From Eucalyptus grandis (taxonomy: Eukaryota; Streptophyta; Magnoliopsida; Myrtales; Myrtaceae), in the NCBI RefSeq assembly GCF_016545825.1, contig NC_052622.1, positions 12,901,001 through 12,965,000 on the forward strand: a stretch of DNA of 64,000 bases, read 5' to 3'. The notes below the pieces were generated by a model. That model had not been told where the DNA came from and did no database searches. It worked only from the letters and a program-made list of their open reading frames with translations. A program made the position numbers and the translations under genes. The stretch's first letter is position 1. Every line of letters begins with the position of its first letter. Shown in pieces: positions 1-11,700 of this stretch.

Positions 1-61
1 AAGAAGAAAAAAAAGCATAAAATTAAAGCGAAAATGTATTGATAAAAAGAAGTAAGAGGGA

Positions 62-216
62 AGAAGTTATGGAAAACGTTTTCCTCACTTTAAATGTTGT
101 TTTTTCTAATGATGGAAAACATTTTCCTTGACTAGTTCATTTTCCGTGAAACGAACACCGGAAAATCCGGAAAACATTTTCCTGGAAGTCATTTTTCACG
201 AAACGAACAGACCCTT
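62..216. mobile_element. Short MITE-like repeat
   Basis: About 150 bases rich in the word ggaaaa(c/t)(g/a)ttttcc, with two near-copies of 'ttttccgtgaaacgaaca' and 'tttttcacgaaacgaacag' marking what look like element ends. A related end ('ttttctgtgaaacaaac') occurs near 28620. There is no coding capacity. The class is inferred from shape and recurrence only; the boundaries are approximate. Confidence 0.4.
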
Positions 217-1205
217 AGAGAGCCACCAAGGGAGGCTGGACATTCCCTAGGCATCGCTAAGCAGTGGTGTGCGTTGAGCATGCGCCCTCATGTGGTGTGC
301 GGCGATGCTTGCACATGCAACATTTTGGGATTAATATCGATTAGGTTACTTGACTAGAAAATCCAACTTGTTGAACCGCTCAACTTGGTTTATTTTTTAC
401 CCAGATCAGTCGATCGGTCGGACCAACACCAGTCAAATTGCCAACTATCAATGGTTGGACCGTTCAAGTCGGTTGAGCGGGCTGAGAGTGCGCTCAAGCA
501 GCGTGTGGGAGCTTCAATTAAAGCGATCTTGGGGCCTACATGCTTGTATTGAGATTCCCTATGCTGTGGTATATTTATTTTACATATTTGATGTCTTTAT
601 GGATGTAAAATTACATATGAAACCCTAAATACATGTATTTTTAGGGTATTTTTGCATATTTCCTCCGTGTGTGTTTTTTTCCCTAATGATTTCGGAATTA
701 CAGATGCTAACTTATGTATATTATCACATAAGAATGTGTAGAGTGTGGATAAAATGCATGGGGTTTAATATGTATCAATAAATAGAGTAATGTAATTGAC
801 ATGCATATGCTTTTAGTGACAAATTGGCTGTCTTCAAGCATAAAATTACATGTATTTGATGAATGTGAGACATAAAGTTTATATCTCTCATATACAGAGA
901 TTCAATGATTCAATCAAGTCGTGACCGGTAAAGTGGCATACTTAATTGAGTTTGAGTTATTATGGGATGTCTCATATTCTAACTTGTTCATGTTTTAATG
1001 TGTGATCATACTCTCAAAGCAAGTGATTGTGTATTATTTTACGGAGTGATATGTATGATTAATGAGTGATTCATACTAGTCATTCATACACCAAAAGTGG
1101 AAGGTTGGCATTTATTTCTATGGCCGCTATCACGTGGATAATATATAACCGCATGTTATGTATTTTGCCCAAAGATGACTATACGATATACGATAATATA
1201 TGTTG

Positions 1206-3130
1206 CTTGTTTTCAGTTACTTTTTCTGTCAACAGTAACTCCATTGTAATAATTGGAGTTTTTATTAATTCAAACTTTAAGAAATGGAGAAATGATTTTT
1301 TGGTTGGAATGAATCTGGTAGATGTTTATGTTATTCTTATTGCGGATAAGCCAACAAGTGTCCAATTGACAATGCAAAAGCCTAGAATGCACACTTTATT
1401 GCTTGGGAAAAAAGTAATCGGATTTGTTTGTTATTTATGAGGCGATCCATATTTCAGAAATCGGTTGACTACACTGCTAGTCAGATGATGGAAGTCTTGG
1501 TTGTTTGATATCGTGTCTCGTCTAATGTTGAGAATATGATACATCTAAAAGCACTCTTCAACATGAAGTATGATAGTTCAAGTGGAGTTAAGGATTACGT
1601 TCTAAAAATGATAGATTTGTTCACAAATCTTTAGGCTCTCAACGTTGCTATTTCCATTCCTTGCATTGTGGATTAAGCCTTAAACACTCTTTCTCTGAAT
1701 TTTGGGATTATCTAGACTAATTATAATTGCTAAGATGAGACCTAGTCAATTAATGACTTGATATAAGGATGGTTAATGAGAAAGATAAACTTAAGGGCAC
1801 ATTGTCTCGTATGCCTTTAATTCTAGTAGTGAGAAGGGTAATGGGTTCAAAAATTATACCATTGTTACTTTTATAGGCATTCATGAAACTGTTGGTCTTT
1901 CTAATAGTCTAGATTCTAAGAAAGCATCCTTTACGATTGATGGTGACCATTGTTACTTTTATAGGTAGAAAGATCACAAAAGAAAGATTGCAACAAATAT
2001 AAAATATGGTTGTCCAAGCGTGAACATGCAATTAATAATTCATTGGCATTTGTTTATAAATTCAACCTATCAGAAGTCTCATAGCGGTGCAATTAATCAT
2101 GTTGCATTTATTGTATAAGGATTCATAAATTGGAAGAAGCTAAATTAGGTTGAATCAAAGCTAGGAGATGTTATTTTAATTCTAAATTTTGGTTTTAATT
2201 TGATATTAAGGAATTTGCATACCTTCTTTTAGACACGACTTAGTTTTTGCATTTTGTTTGGACATGTGTGTCTACTATTTTAAAATAAAGAGCAATAATA
2301 TTTTTATGTTTTTTAATTCAAATAAGTTAGGTCAGGTATTGCAATATGGTTGTGTTTAACTTTCAATGATAAATACGTCACTTATACAGTTCAAAATGTT
2401 GTTTCCAAAAGACCTGTACTTAATGAACAATTTTATGCATTATAGTATAAACATCTTGGTTACAACTCTTAAAAAAGATTTTTTTTTAACTAACTCTAAA
2501 AAAAGATTAGAAAGGCTGATAAAGCCTAACATCCGGCCTACTCTTAAAATTTACCTAGAGTTTTTGTGTAAACTGTTTTAGATATAAAATGACTAAAATA
2601 TTTAAGAAAATTGCAATCCGAATTTGTAACCTATTTGAGGTCATTCACACTAATTAGAACATTGTGTAGAAATTTTTATTTCATCACATTTATTGATGAT
2701 TATTCTTGATATAAATATCTATGCTCGATTAAGGAAAAATCCGAGTTTCTTCATAAATTCAAGATTTTTCACACTGAAGTTGAGAAACAATTGAGAAAAT
2801 TTGTGATGGTCGTGAGATATGATCGTGATTGTGAGTATTTTGGTAAGTATGGCGATACTAGATAGCTTAAAGAGCCATTTTTCAAATATTTGAAGGATTT
2901 AAGATAGTAGCTTGGTTTACTATGCTTGGGACTGAACCAAATGGTGTGGCGAAAAATAGCAATCGTACTCATGTGGATATGATGATGAGTATTGTTACTA
3001 GGACCAATTTCTTTGATTTTCTGTGAGATGAAAGCTTTAACATGCCAAAGCTGTTTCATTGATTCATTTTGAGTTATGGACTAGACGTAAGCTTAATTTA
3101 AATCATTTTAAGGTTGGGGTGTCCTGCATA
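1206..3130 (+). mobile_element. Degenerate Ty1/copia retrotransposon relic (gag and integrase pieces)
   Basis: Broken reading frames still read as copia Gag and integrase. Around 1270-1350 there is an N-terminal Gag word (SNFKKWRNDFLVGMNL). Around 1440-1770 there is the UBN2-type Gag region with FNMKYDSSSGVKDYVLKMID followed by a degraded SINDLI. From about 2670 the integrase core appears: FITFIDDYS, then VVRYDRDCEYFGKYGDT, then EPNGVAKNSNRTHVDMM, then FELWTRRKLNLNHFKV near 3080. In intact copia elements these correspond to the DD-E core and the following ELWTGRKPSL-type motif. Many stops and at least one frameshift (near 1408, an A run) show it is dead. I found no reverse transcriptase, RNase H, LTR pair or primer-binding site, so it is internally truncated. 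Between the two parts (about 1800-2640) the sequence is AT-rich and unrecognisable. Confidence 0.8.
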
Positions 3131-3725
3131 TCCAAAATGAAGGATGAACTAGTAATATGGAGGACAATGGATGAAAAGCGTTGAAGTTTTGGATCGTCGC
3201 CGATTCACTTTAAAGACAATAAATTCCGAATTAGGTGTCATTTTCGCAGCTTACACCGCCTCCATTTGCTCGATGTTGTTTGGTGTTCGGTATGGCGGTT
3301 CTATTCTGGTGCTCGTTCACCGGTGGGGTTCTCAGAAAATACTCAAATTCTACAACCATTGACCTCTTTTGAATTCTTACATGCCCGCCAAGTTCAAAAA
3401 AAGGTTCCGTGGTGCGACGACGGCATTGTAAGAAAAGTTCAGGTGGATGGCTTATCTTTTGACCTGTGGTTGGGACTCCGTCCCACACGATTCCTCCTTG
3501 ATTCACGGTCATGTGCACGTATTAAATGAAACCCAGAAAAAACACATAATATATTTTGGGATTTTGATGTTGACCTCTCTCCAAAGCTAACGGGTTTGGA
3601 TCCACGTCTTTTTCCCTTAACCAAACCATTATCTCTTTATAACTACCGAGTGTCGATTTCTTTTGGCTTTTCTACCGGTCTACTTGGACCCCTTGAAAGC
3701 ATATGATTACTATTTTTTTTTAAAA
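3131..3725. other. Spacer between copia relic and TPC1 promoter duplication
   Basis: Moderately GC-rich around 3240-3610. Short open frames on both strands show no recognisable protein and overlap each other, so I see no gene here. Confidence 0.4.
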
Positions 3726-4650
3726 ATTTTCCTGAATTATTTTAAGTGAGCTGTTTGACTTTGTTTTGTGTCGTTTTCCATAAGCCGGCCATGCCCCATC
3801 CTTACCTAAGAAAGGTAAATCCGGCATAATTGATGTGTGTGTGAGGGGAGGTCCTTCTCTCCCGGGTCCATGTGCGATCCAAATCTGGCCAAATTCTACA
3901 GAGATATTTTAAAGTACGAAATTAAAATTAAAAATAATAACTTTTCTTTTAATAATTATTTCTTGCAGTTGGGGGCTTCTTTATGTTGTCCTTATCCCGT
4001 ACACTGACTCACTTACCCTATTAAATATCAAGAAAAAGAGTAAAGAGACAAGGGCACGTATAATTCTTAATTTTAATTTAGCGCATAATATGATCTTTAA
4101 ATTTTAATTTTATTTAATATAATTTTTTAATTTAAATTTAATATAAATATGATTCATAAATTTTTATTTATTCAATATGATTTTTGAAGTTACAGTATAT
4201 GTTCAATTTAATTCCTAAAATAATCGAACATTTTCATACAAAATATGAATTCATTTGAACATGTATCAAAATGATAAGGAATATATCAAATTAATTTAAA
4301 GTTCATGAATTACATTATGTATTTGATGAAAGTTTAAGAACCGTTTATATTGTTCATCTTTTTTTTTTTTGGTCGAAGTTTATATTATTGATCTGAAAGA
4401 GAAAATATCCCAGCCTACCACATTTAAATTAAAAACATGAAAATGCGGAAATCAAAAAAAGGAGAGAGAAATTGGGTTCCGAGAATCAGCATTGATCCGA
4501 TTCTTAGGATCCCCGTTAATTCTTGGTATTCTTAAAGGGTTAAAGTTACCGAACTGCCGACACCCCCGTCGCTTCTGCACCTACTTTTCTCGGCGCTCCT
4601 GAACGCGGGCCCGACCCGCATTCGCTTCCCGTCGTCATCTCCTCACCTCT
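3726..4650 (+). repeat. Upstream copy of a ~0.95 kb tandem duplication (TPC1 promoter region)
   Basis: Begins 'attttcctgaattatttt' and matches 4688-5645 in order along its length. Shared landmarks include 'aaatccggcataattgat', 'ccttctctcccggg', 'gtgcgatccaaatctggcc', 'aattctacagagatatttt', 'ttaataattatttcttgcag', 'gaaaatatccc', 'cttaggatcc' and a GC-rich end 'cccgtcgtcatc'. The two copies differ by many substitutions and small indels, so the duplication is not recent. A (CT)n run closes this copy at about 4648-4668. This copy is followed directly by the second copy rather than by a gene. Confidence 0.8.
4343..4393. mobile_element. Tiny poly-T insertion flanked by an imperfect ~16-bp direct repeat
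   Basis: The direct repeat 'gtttatattgttcatc' (4343-4358) / 'gtttatattattgatc' (4378-4393) brackets T(12) plus ggtcgaa. This is the footprint expected when an extremely 5'-truncated LINE or SINE 3' end inserts in the minus orientation. See the similar cases at 15947 and 53090. Confidence 0.4.
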
Positions 4651-4687
4651 CTCTCTCTCTCTCTCTCACTACTATTTTTCTTTTGTG

Positions 4688-5645
4688 ATTTTCCTGAATT
4701 ATTTTAAGTGAGCGGTTTGACTTTGTACGGTGTCAGTTTCCGTAAGCGGGGTATGCCCCATCTGGCATCCGTACCCAAGAACAGTAAATCCGGCATAATT
4801 GATAGGTGCAGGAGCAAGGGGTGGTCCTTCTCTCCCGGGTCTATGTGCGATCCAAATCTGGCCAACGAGGAAGAAAGAGAAAATTCTACAGAGATATTTT
4901 AAAGTGAGAAATTAATACTAAAATTAATAACATTTGTTTTAATAATTATTTCTTGCAGTTGGGGCCTTCTTTCTGTTGCCCTTGTCCCCTACGCTGATTC
5001 ACTTAGCCTTTTATATGTCAAGGAAAAAAGTGAATGACGAGGACACAAAAAGTCCTCGACTTTGGTCAACTTTAATTTAATATATAATATTACCTTTGAA
5101 TTTCAAATTTATTTAATATGATTTCTGAAATTTAATTTAATATGCAATGTGATTAATAAATTTTTAATTTGTTCATCCACAAATTTTGGGTAATATTTAA
5201 TATTATCCTTAAATTAATTCACAATATCATTGAATTTTTTTATATGTAATATGAATTAATTTGAACACGAACAAAAAGTCGAGGGAACATATTGAATTAA
5301 TCTAAAGTCTCGGAATCGAATCACACACTCGATCAGCCTTCAGTGACCCGTGTATCTTTTACCGAGGAGAGAAATAGAAAATATCCCGGCCGACCCCATT
5401 TAAAATTAGAAAAAAGATGGATGCTGGGAAATGGAAAAAGGAGGAGAGAGAAATCGCTTCCGAGAAACCAGCATTGATCTGATCCGATACTTAGGATCCA
5501 CGTTAATTCTCGGAATTCTTAAAGGGCAAAAAGTTACTCATCAAGTGCCGACACCCCCTGTCGATACTGTACCGAATCTTCTCGGGCGCTCCTCCTGAAC
5601 GCCGCGGGATCGACACGTATTCACTCCCTTCCCGTCGTCATCCAC
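4688..5645 (+). repeat. Downstream copy of the tandem duplication; proximal TPC1 promoter and 5' UTR
   Basis: Second copy of the unit described at 3726-4650. It ends about 150 bases before the TPC1 start codon, so it must supply most of the proximal promoter and probably the transcription start. There is no obvious TATA box; the last 200 bases are C/T- and GC-rich with CTCTCT tracts, a common pattern in plant 5' leaders. An AT-rich block at about 5040-5290 is bounded by the inverted words 'aaaagtcctcgacttt' and 'aaaaagtcgaggg', suggesting that a small inverted-repeat element lies inside the unit. Confidence 0.7.
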
Positions 5646-5764
5646 CTGCGCGTCCACCTTCCCTCGCAGCAAAGGCAACGGCCACTGTCGTCGCCATCTT
5701 CTCTCGCGCCCCCGCTGTCTCTCTTTCTCTCTCCTCAGTTCTCTCTCTCTGTGCGCGGAGGCCT

Positions 5765-5789
5765 TTCGGCTTCGGCTTCGGCTTCGGCG
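5765..5789 (+). repeat. Hexamer repeat (ttcggc)n just before the TPC1 start codon
   Basis: Four tandem near-copies of ttcggc occupy the last bases of the 5' leader, ending two bases before the ATG at 5792. It is likely length-polymorphic and could influence leader structure; no function is shown. Confidence 0.7.
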
Positions 5790-5791
5790 AC

Positions 5792-8700
5792 ATGAACGAT
5801 CCGCTGCTCGTCGGGGAGAGCAGCGACGCGGTGCTGAAGAAGGACCGCTTCAAGCGCCGCTCCGACGCCCTCGCCTACGGCTCCCCGTACCAGAAGGCCG
5901 CCACTCTCGTCGATCTGGTGAGCCCCCCCCTCCCGTCCCCTCGCTCCCCGCCGGCGAGCGAGCGCGCGCGACTCCGTCTCGCCAGCTCGCTTTCTCTCTC
6001 TCTCTTCGTCTTTCGTTCTCTTCCGTGTTCAATCCCGCGAGTCGGTTTTAGTCGACGAGCGCGTGCTGCATTTGCGCCGGGACGTCGCGTCGTCTTCTCC
6101 GGCGCGCGACGAATGGGAGGGCTTCCCGGAGCATGAAATCAGCAGTCTTTTTTTTTTTCGGTTTCCAAATCTCGATCGCGGATTGCCGTCGGAGGTGGCG
6201 TCGTGACGCTGCGTTCGCGGCGATCGCTTTTCGCCGCGTTGAGATCGTCGCTGACTGATGGCACTGCGCTGCTGTTTGCTGTTGAGGTGAGATGGTCTGA
6301 GTTTGCGATGTTTCCCGAGTCGTTGAGCTCGTTAGAAACGGGTTACGTGACGGGAACGCGAAAAGTCTCGATCTTGTCTACGGCAATTTAGCCGCGAAAC
6401 ATTGGAATGTGCTCTTGTTTGGTTATCAGGTTTTTGGGATATTAAATCTTGAGTGCTTCTTTCTAGCTAATCTTGGCTTAAGCTTGTAAACAAACTATTT
6501 CGAGTTTCTTTCCTGCCCAGCTTGCATTTCTATATCTTGCTTTCTTTGTTTCAATCGTGGCCCACTGCTTTAGTGCCTTTTGACTTGTCTGCGTATGAGA
6601 ACCGTGAGCTTGTAAACTATATTATTGAGGATAGGTGTTCTGTATATGCGCTTATTCCCTATCTTGGGGAATGAACCTATAAGTTTGTTCCTCCAGCTGG
6701 AATGATCATTGCTGATGTTCTTTTTGAATAATCACGTGCGAATGATTGAAAATGCATCCTGCAGGCCGAAGATGTGGTGTTACATTGATCAACAGAACTT
6801 GTCATACTCGATCAGCCTTCAGTGACCCGTGATACATATCTTTCCCATTTTTGACGCATCTATTCAAGGAATCCTCTTAACCAAATAAAGGTATAGAAAT
6901 AATGAAAATACCTTGGACCCTGCGCAAGTACTGAGATGAGTGAACAGAAGGTGCACCATGAGAGAAAAGAAGTTTCCATTTAAAATTAGAAAAAAGATGG
7001 ATGCTGGGAAATGGAAAAATGTGGGAGAAGCTTCAGAGAAATCTTATAGCTTCCGAGTCACCAACTAAGGGAAAACCAGATAATACATCTTGATCTGTTC
7101 TTATCCGATACTTAGGATCCACGTTAATTCTCGGAATTCTTAAAGGGCGATTTAAAAGTTACAGTCATCAAGTGCCGACACCCCCTGTCGATACTGTACC
7201 GAATCATTTTGAATTTTCATTATAGTTGAGGTCATACTTTCCATTTTAATGGTCTAGAATTACACCGCTTCTTATATTCCATAGTGAAGGAAGAAAGGAA
7301 TTTTTCCATTCTAAAATTTTTGATATGAATAGTAAAATATAGGCAGGACTGCTTTCTTTCCAGCTTTGCTATGCTCCTCTTGTTATTATAGGGAATCTGA
7401 ATTTTGGCTGCTTGGGACCTACTGTCGTCGCCAAATGTCTTGCTGCTCGTGGTTTAGTCCCTCAATTTGAATTGTCTAGCTCGCTTTCTCTCTCTCCTCT
7501 TCGTCTTTCGTTCTCTTTAAATCCCGCATTTTCGACATAATGTTAGCATGAAATAGATTATCACATTTTAGCAATCGTCGTATTGGCACTTGCTGTTTTA
7601 TTAATGCCAAGCTCGTTAGAAACGGGTTACGTACGCTTCGTCTACGGCAATTTAGCCGCGAAACATTGGAATGTTTTACCTTTTGTTTTGCTTATTTAAA
7701 CAAACTATTTGTTATTCTGGTAAAACTGCAGGCTGACTTGTCTGCGTATTGCTTTAAACTTTTGTTTTCCAGTTGGGTAGCATATGTCATGTTCTTTTGA
7801 AGATACCGAATGATTGAAAATGCACAGGGAAAGACTGAATTCTCGACCAGTCAAATTTCAGTGCTGCCAAATGGTGCCATAATAGATGTTTGAGGTTATT
7901 CAGAGGGCCTTCCACATCCAATAATCCAGATGTATGGATGCCGGCATATAAGTAAGTAAAATTGTGTAAATGCTTTTAAATATTGAGACCTTATGCGCTT
8001 CATTTATTGATTTTCAAGAGAAGATCTTCATTTATAGCCATTTGAGAAGAAAATATAGGTTTTACCCAATCAACTATTGAATGAACATTCATTACTATAC
8101 TATGCCTATAAATGGACATGTGACTGCCTTTTCGATTAGCTTGCCATTTTAGCTTTGTTTTGTCTGCTTAAAATTTGCAGAGCGTAATTCATGATCAAAT
8201 TGGGGACATTGAATCCTCTTAACCAAATGCCTTCTGTCTCTTCTCTTTGTCTGTCACTTAAGTCATAATAATTCCGATTTAATAGTATATGCCCTCTACT
8301 TATCCCCTGCAGTGGCCCTTGATTATCTTCCTTTTAGAGCAGCACCTTATGTTAGAGTTTTATTTTTCATCATGAATGTACGGTATGAGTTATTTCCACA
8401 ATGTTTCTTTAAATCAGCTGGTTTGACATGCTTTTAGTATTAAATCTGAAAAACCTTAGGCAGATTATTTTGCATGTTCGATTCAAAATGGAAAAAAAAT
8501 TCGAAACAGGATGTCATTTTTTAAGTCCAATTGCATTTTGGAATTATACTTTCACACTCTCCATTATAGTTGAGGTCATACTTTCCATTTTAATGGTCTA
8601 GAATTACACCGCTTCTTATATTCCATAGTGAAGGAAGAAAGGAATTTTTCCATTCTAAAATTTTTGATATGAATAGTAAAATATAGGCAGGACTGCTTTC

Positions 8701-11700
8701 TTTCCAGCTTTGCATCTCTACATTTTCATATTATGCTCTCAAATTTTACCTTTCCTTGTTATTATAGGGAACTACGAGCGACCACCTCCATTTTGGCTGG
8801 CATGCTTGGGACCTACTTAAATGTCTTGGTTGGTTTAGTCCCTCTTTTACTCATTTGAATTGCTATTGCTCCACGTTTCACTAATGTTAGCAATAGATTA
8901 TCACATTTTAGCAAGTATTTTCTCTATTAATGCCAACATATAGCTTGCGTTACATGATGTTTTACCTTTGTTTTGCTTATTTCCCTGTTATTCTGGTAAA
9001 ACTGCAGGCTCTGTTGCTTCTGTTTCTTTTGTTTTCCAGTTGGGTAGCATATGTCATGTTTGAAGATACCGCACAGGGAAAGACTGAATTTACCTCATAT
9101 GGTGCCACCTTATATAAGATGTTTGTGTTATTCACCACATCCAATAATCCAGATGTATGGATGCCGGCATATAAGTAAGTAAAATTGGTGTAAATGCTTT
9201 AAATTTCCCATGTTGATTGTCAAGAGAAGATCTTCTTTTATAGCCATTTGAGAAGAAAATATAGGTTTTACCCTCAACTATTGGATTACATATTCCCAAG
9301 ATGTGACTGCGATTAGCTTGCCTTTTAGCTTTGTTTTGTCTGCTTGCTAAATTTCTAATTTTCAAATTGGGGACATTGCTTCTGTCTGTCTCTGTCTCTG
9401 TCCCCCTCTGTCTTTGTCTGTCTCTTAATTTTACCTTTGGATATTCTCTATTAAATTATTAGTTAGAATTCTTTCATAATGGACACCTAGACTTTCTTTC
9501 TTTATTTCTTCAAACTAGGCGGGCACATAACTATGCCCTTGATCTTTTGTTTGGGACTGGCGATTGTCTGAGAATGTCTTAAAATTTGGACCAAACATTT
9601 TTGTTATTTAGATGATTACATATCATAAAGGAATAAGGGATTACGTACCATAAGGGAATGGCCAAGGTCTTGGGTCTGGCTTAACTTCCTCACTTCCTCT
9701 ATATTTGTATTATGATCATGTTATACAGCTGCTTGACTTCAATATTTTTTTGTTCCAGAGTTTCACGTTGGTACTCCCTTTTCTTTGTCCTCTATATCCT
9801 GCTGGGGGTTTACTTTGTCACGAATTTGGTCCTTGCTGTCGTGTATGACAGCTTCAAGAGTCAGGTAAATTTTCTCTGCATCCCTGCTGTTTCAGTGATC
9901 AAGGGGTATTAACTCATGCAAATATGTCTATTCAATATCTCACTTAATTTCTTTGGGGAACTTTCTTTGTAATGTTTAATTTGTATTTGAAGGAAAATAT
10001 TGACATTATGTTAATTTGTTTTAGCTCGTGAAACAAGTTTCTGAGATGGACCGAATGAGGGAGAACATGTTGGGAAAAGCCTTTAAGCTCATAGATAAGA
10101 ATGTAAGTATGTTGGCCTCTCTTAAATACTCTTTGTTATATGTCTTTCATAAGGAACTTCTTTTGCTTATCATTTTGTTTTCACTATCTATAGAGAACAT
10201 GCATCTCCTTGTGCCGGTCATTCATGAGAGCTAGTACTCTCGTTTTTTGGTGTGGTAGTCGAAGTTTTCAAGGTGTAGGTCCCAAAACTCATGGAATAGA
10301 AACAGCTAAACATAATCAAATGGGTTTGTATGTGCGTTAAGACCTGTTATTTATTTGGTTTCTTTGTAAACTTCTCACATGTTGTTTGCTGTTCCCATCT
10401 TCTATGCTGAAGTTGCTGAAGTTAACTTCAGCATAGAAGAGAAGAACAGCTCTTAGACGTTCCGATGACCTAATTTTATACTAAAAAGGTTTGGATGTAT
10501 ATGATTGATTGAATAATGCCCTTGGACACAATTATGAGCCACAAAAGATAATATACCGTGTATGTCTCAAAGGTGAATAATGGAGGCCGAATATATATTC
10601 TCTTTATCATCCCCTTCTCCCTCTCTTCTTGTTTCTCTTTCCTCTCCGTGAGAAGCATAAATAGCCTGTAGTGATGGATTATTGGAGCTCTTCATCTTAC
10701 TTTGCTGTTGCTTCTTCCAGGGGATCATTCTTACTTATGTTTTCCTAGAGTGGTTCGGGTTATCCTCTTACTTGCTCGTCTTATAGTCAATCTATACCTG
10801 CATGTACTCGTCTCTGATGCGCTTGTCTTTTTTTGCATGCAGAACGTTGGGTATATCAATAAAGAGCAGTGCGTACACCTGTTTGAAGAACTGAATCACT
10901 ACAGGTATATAAGCATGCTACTGCAAGATGACTAGAACTATTGTTTCTTGTTTTCGTTTTATAATTTCCAGCCTGTCAAGTTAAGCATTCATTCATATGT
11001 AAGAGCTGCCAGAGAACATGCAAGAACATGCGTGGTGAATTGTTTGCATTATGAAATGTCATGGGATGCTAGTCAGTGCCCTTAAATTTTAAAGAAGAAG
11101 AGATAGTTCCAGCAGAGAAATCCCGAACAAAGAAGAATGCAATATTGCTGCTGTAAGATTATCTTGATTATCTTGAAAATAGCATGTTTGTCTTTGAATT
11201 AGAGCTGATTGATGATGGTAAAGAAGGACCCTATCTTCTTAGGGCCTGGAAGCAACAATAGCATGAAGAAAAGCCTATTGGACTTTTTAACTTCTGAACT
11301 TTGCATGAATAATCAGGATCTCAGAAAAACTAATTTGCTTTCACGTCACTTTGACTTTTACGCTGACTAATGTCTGGGTAATAAGCTTGCCTATGATTAA
11401 GTGTGGCTTCCGTGCCTTACGGTGCAAAGATAATAGCCATCTTATTTCTCTTAGAAAGTGGTTATTCTATATGTTTTCCTAACCTTGGATGCTGGTCTTT
11501 TGAATATTCTTCCAGGACACTGCCAAAGATATCGAGAGAAGATTTTGAGTTAATATTTGTTGAGCTGGATGATAGTCATGACTTCAAGGTATCAAAAAAT
11601 TGGTTGAGCTTTTGGTTAACAGTATTGCCATTTCTTCCATTAGTTTCATTTTTGTTTAATGGACTTTCTTCTTTGCCTCTTCACATGTTATTTCTATGGT

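Noticed and set aside
1066..1440. 124-codon + frame as an independent gene
   Set aside because: Its second half is copia Gag text that continues, after a frameshift, in the relic; it is part of the dead element.
6806..8265. A second TPC1 gene copy in tandem
   Set aside because: The block holds only short alternating pieces of already present segments, never a complete exon series, so it is not a duplicated gene.
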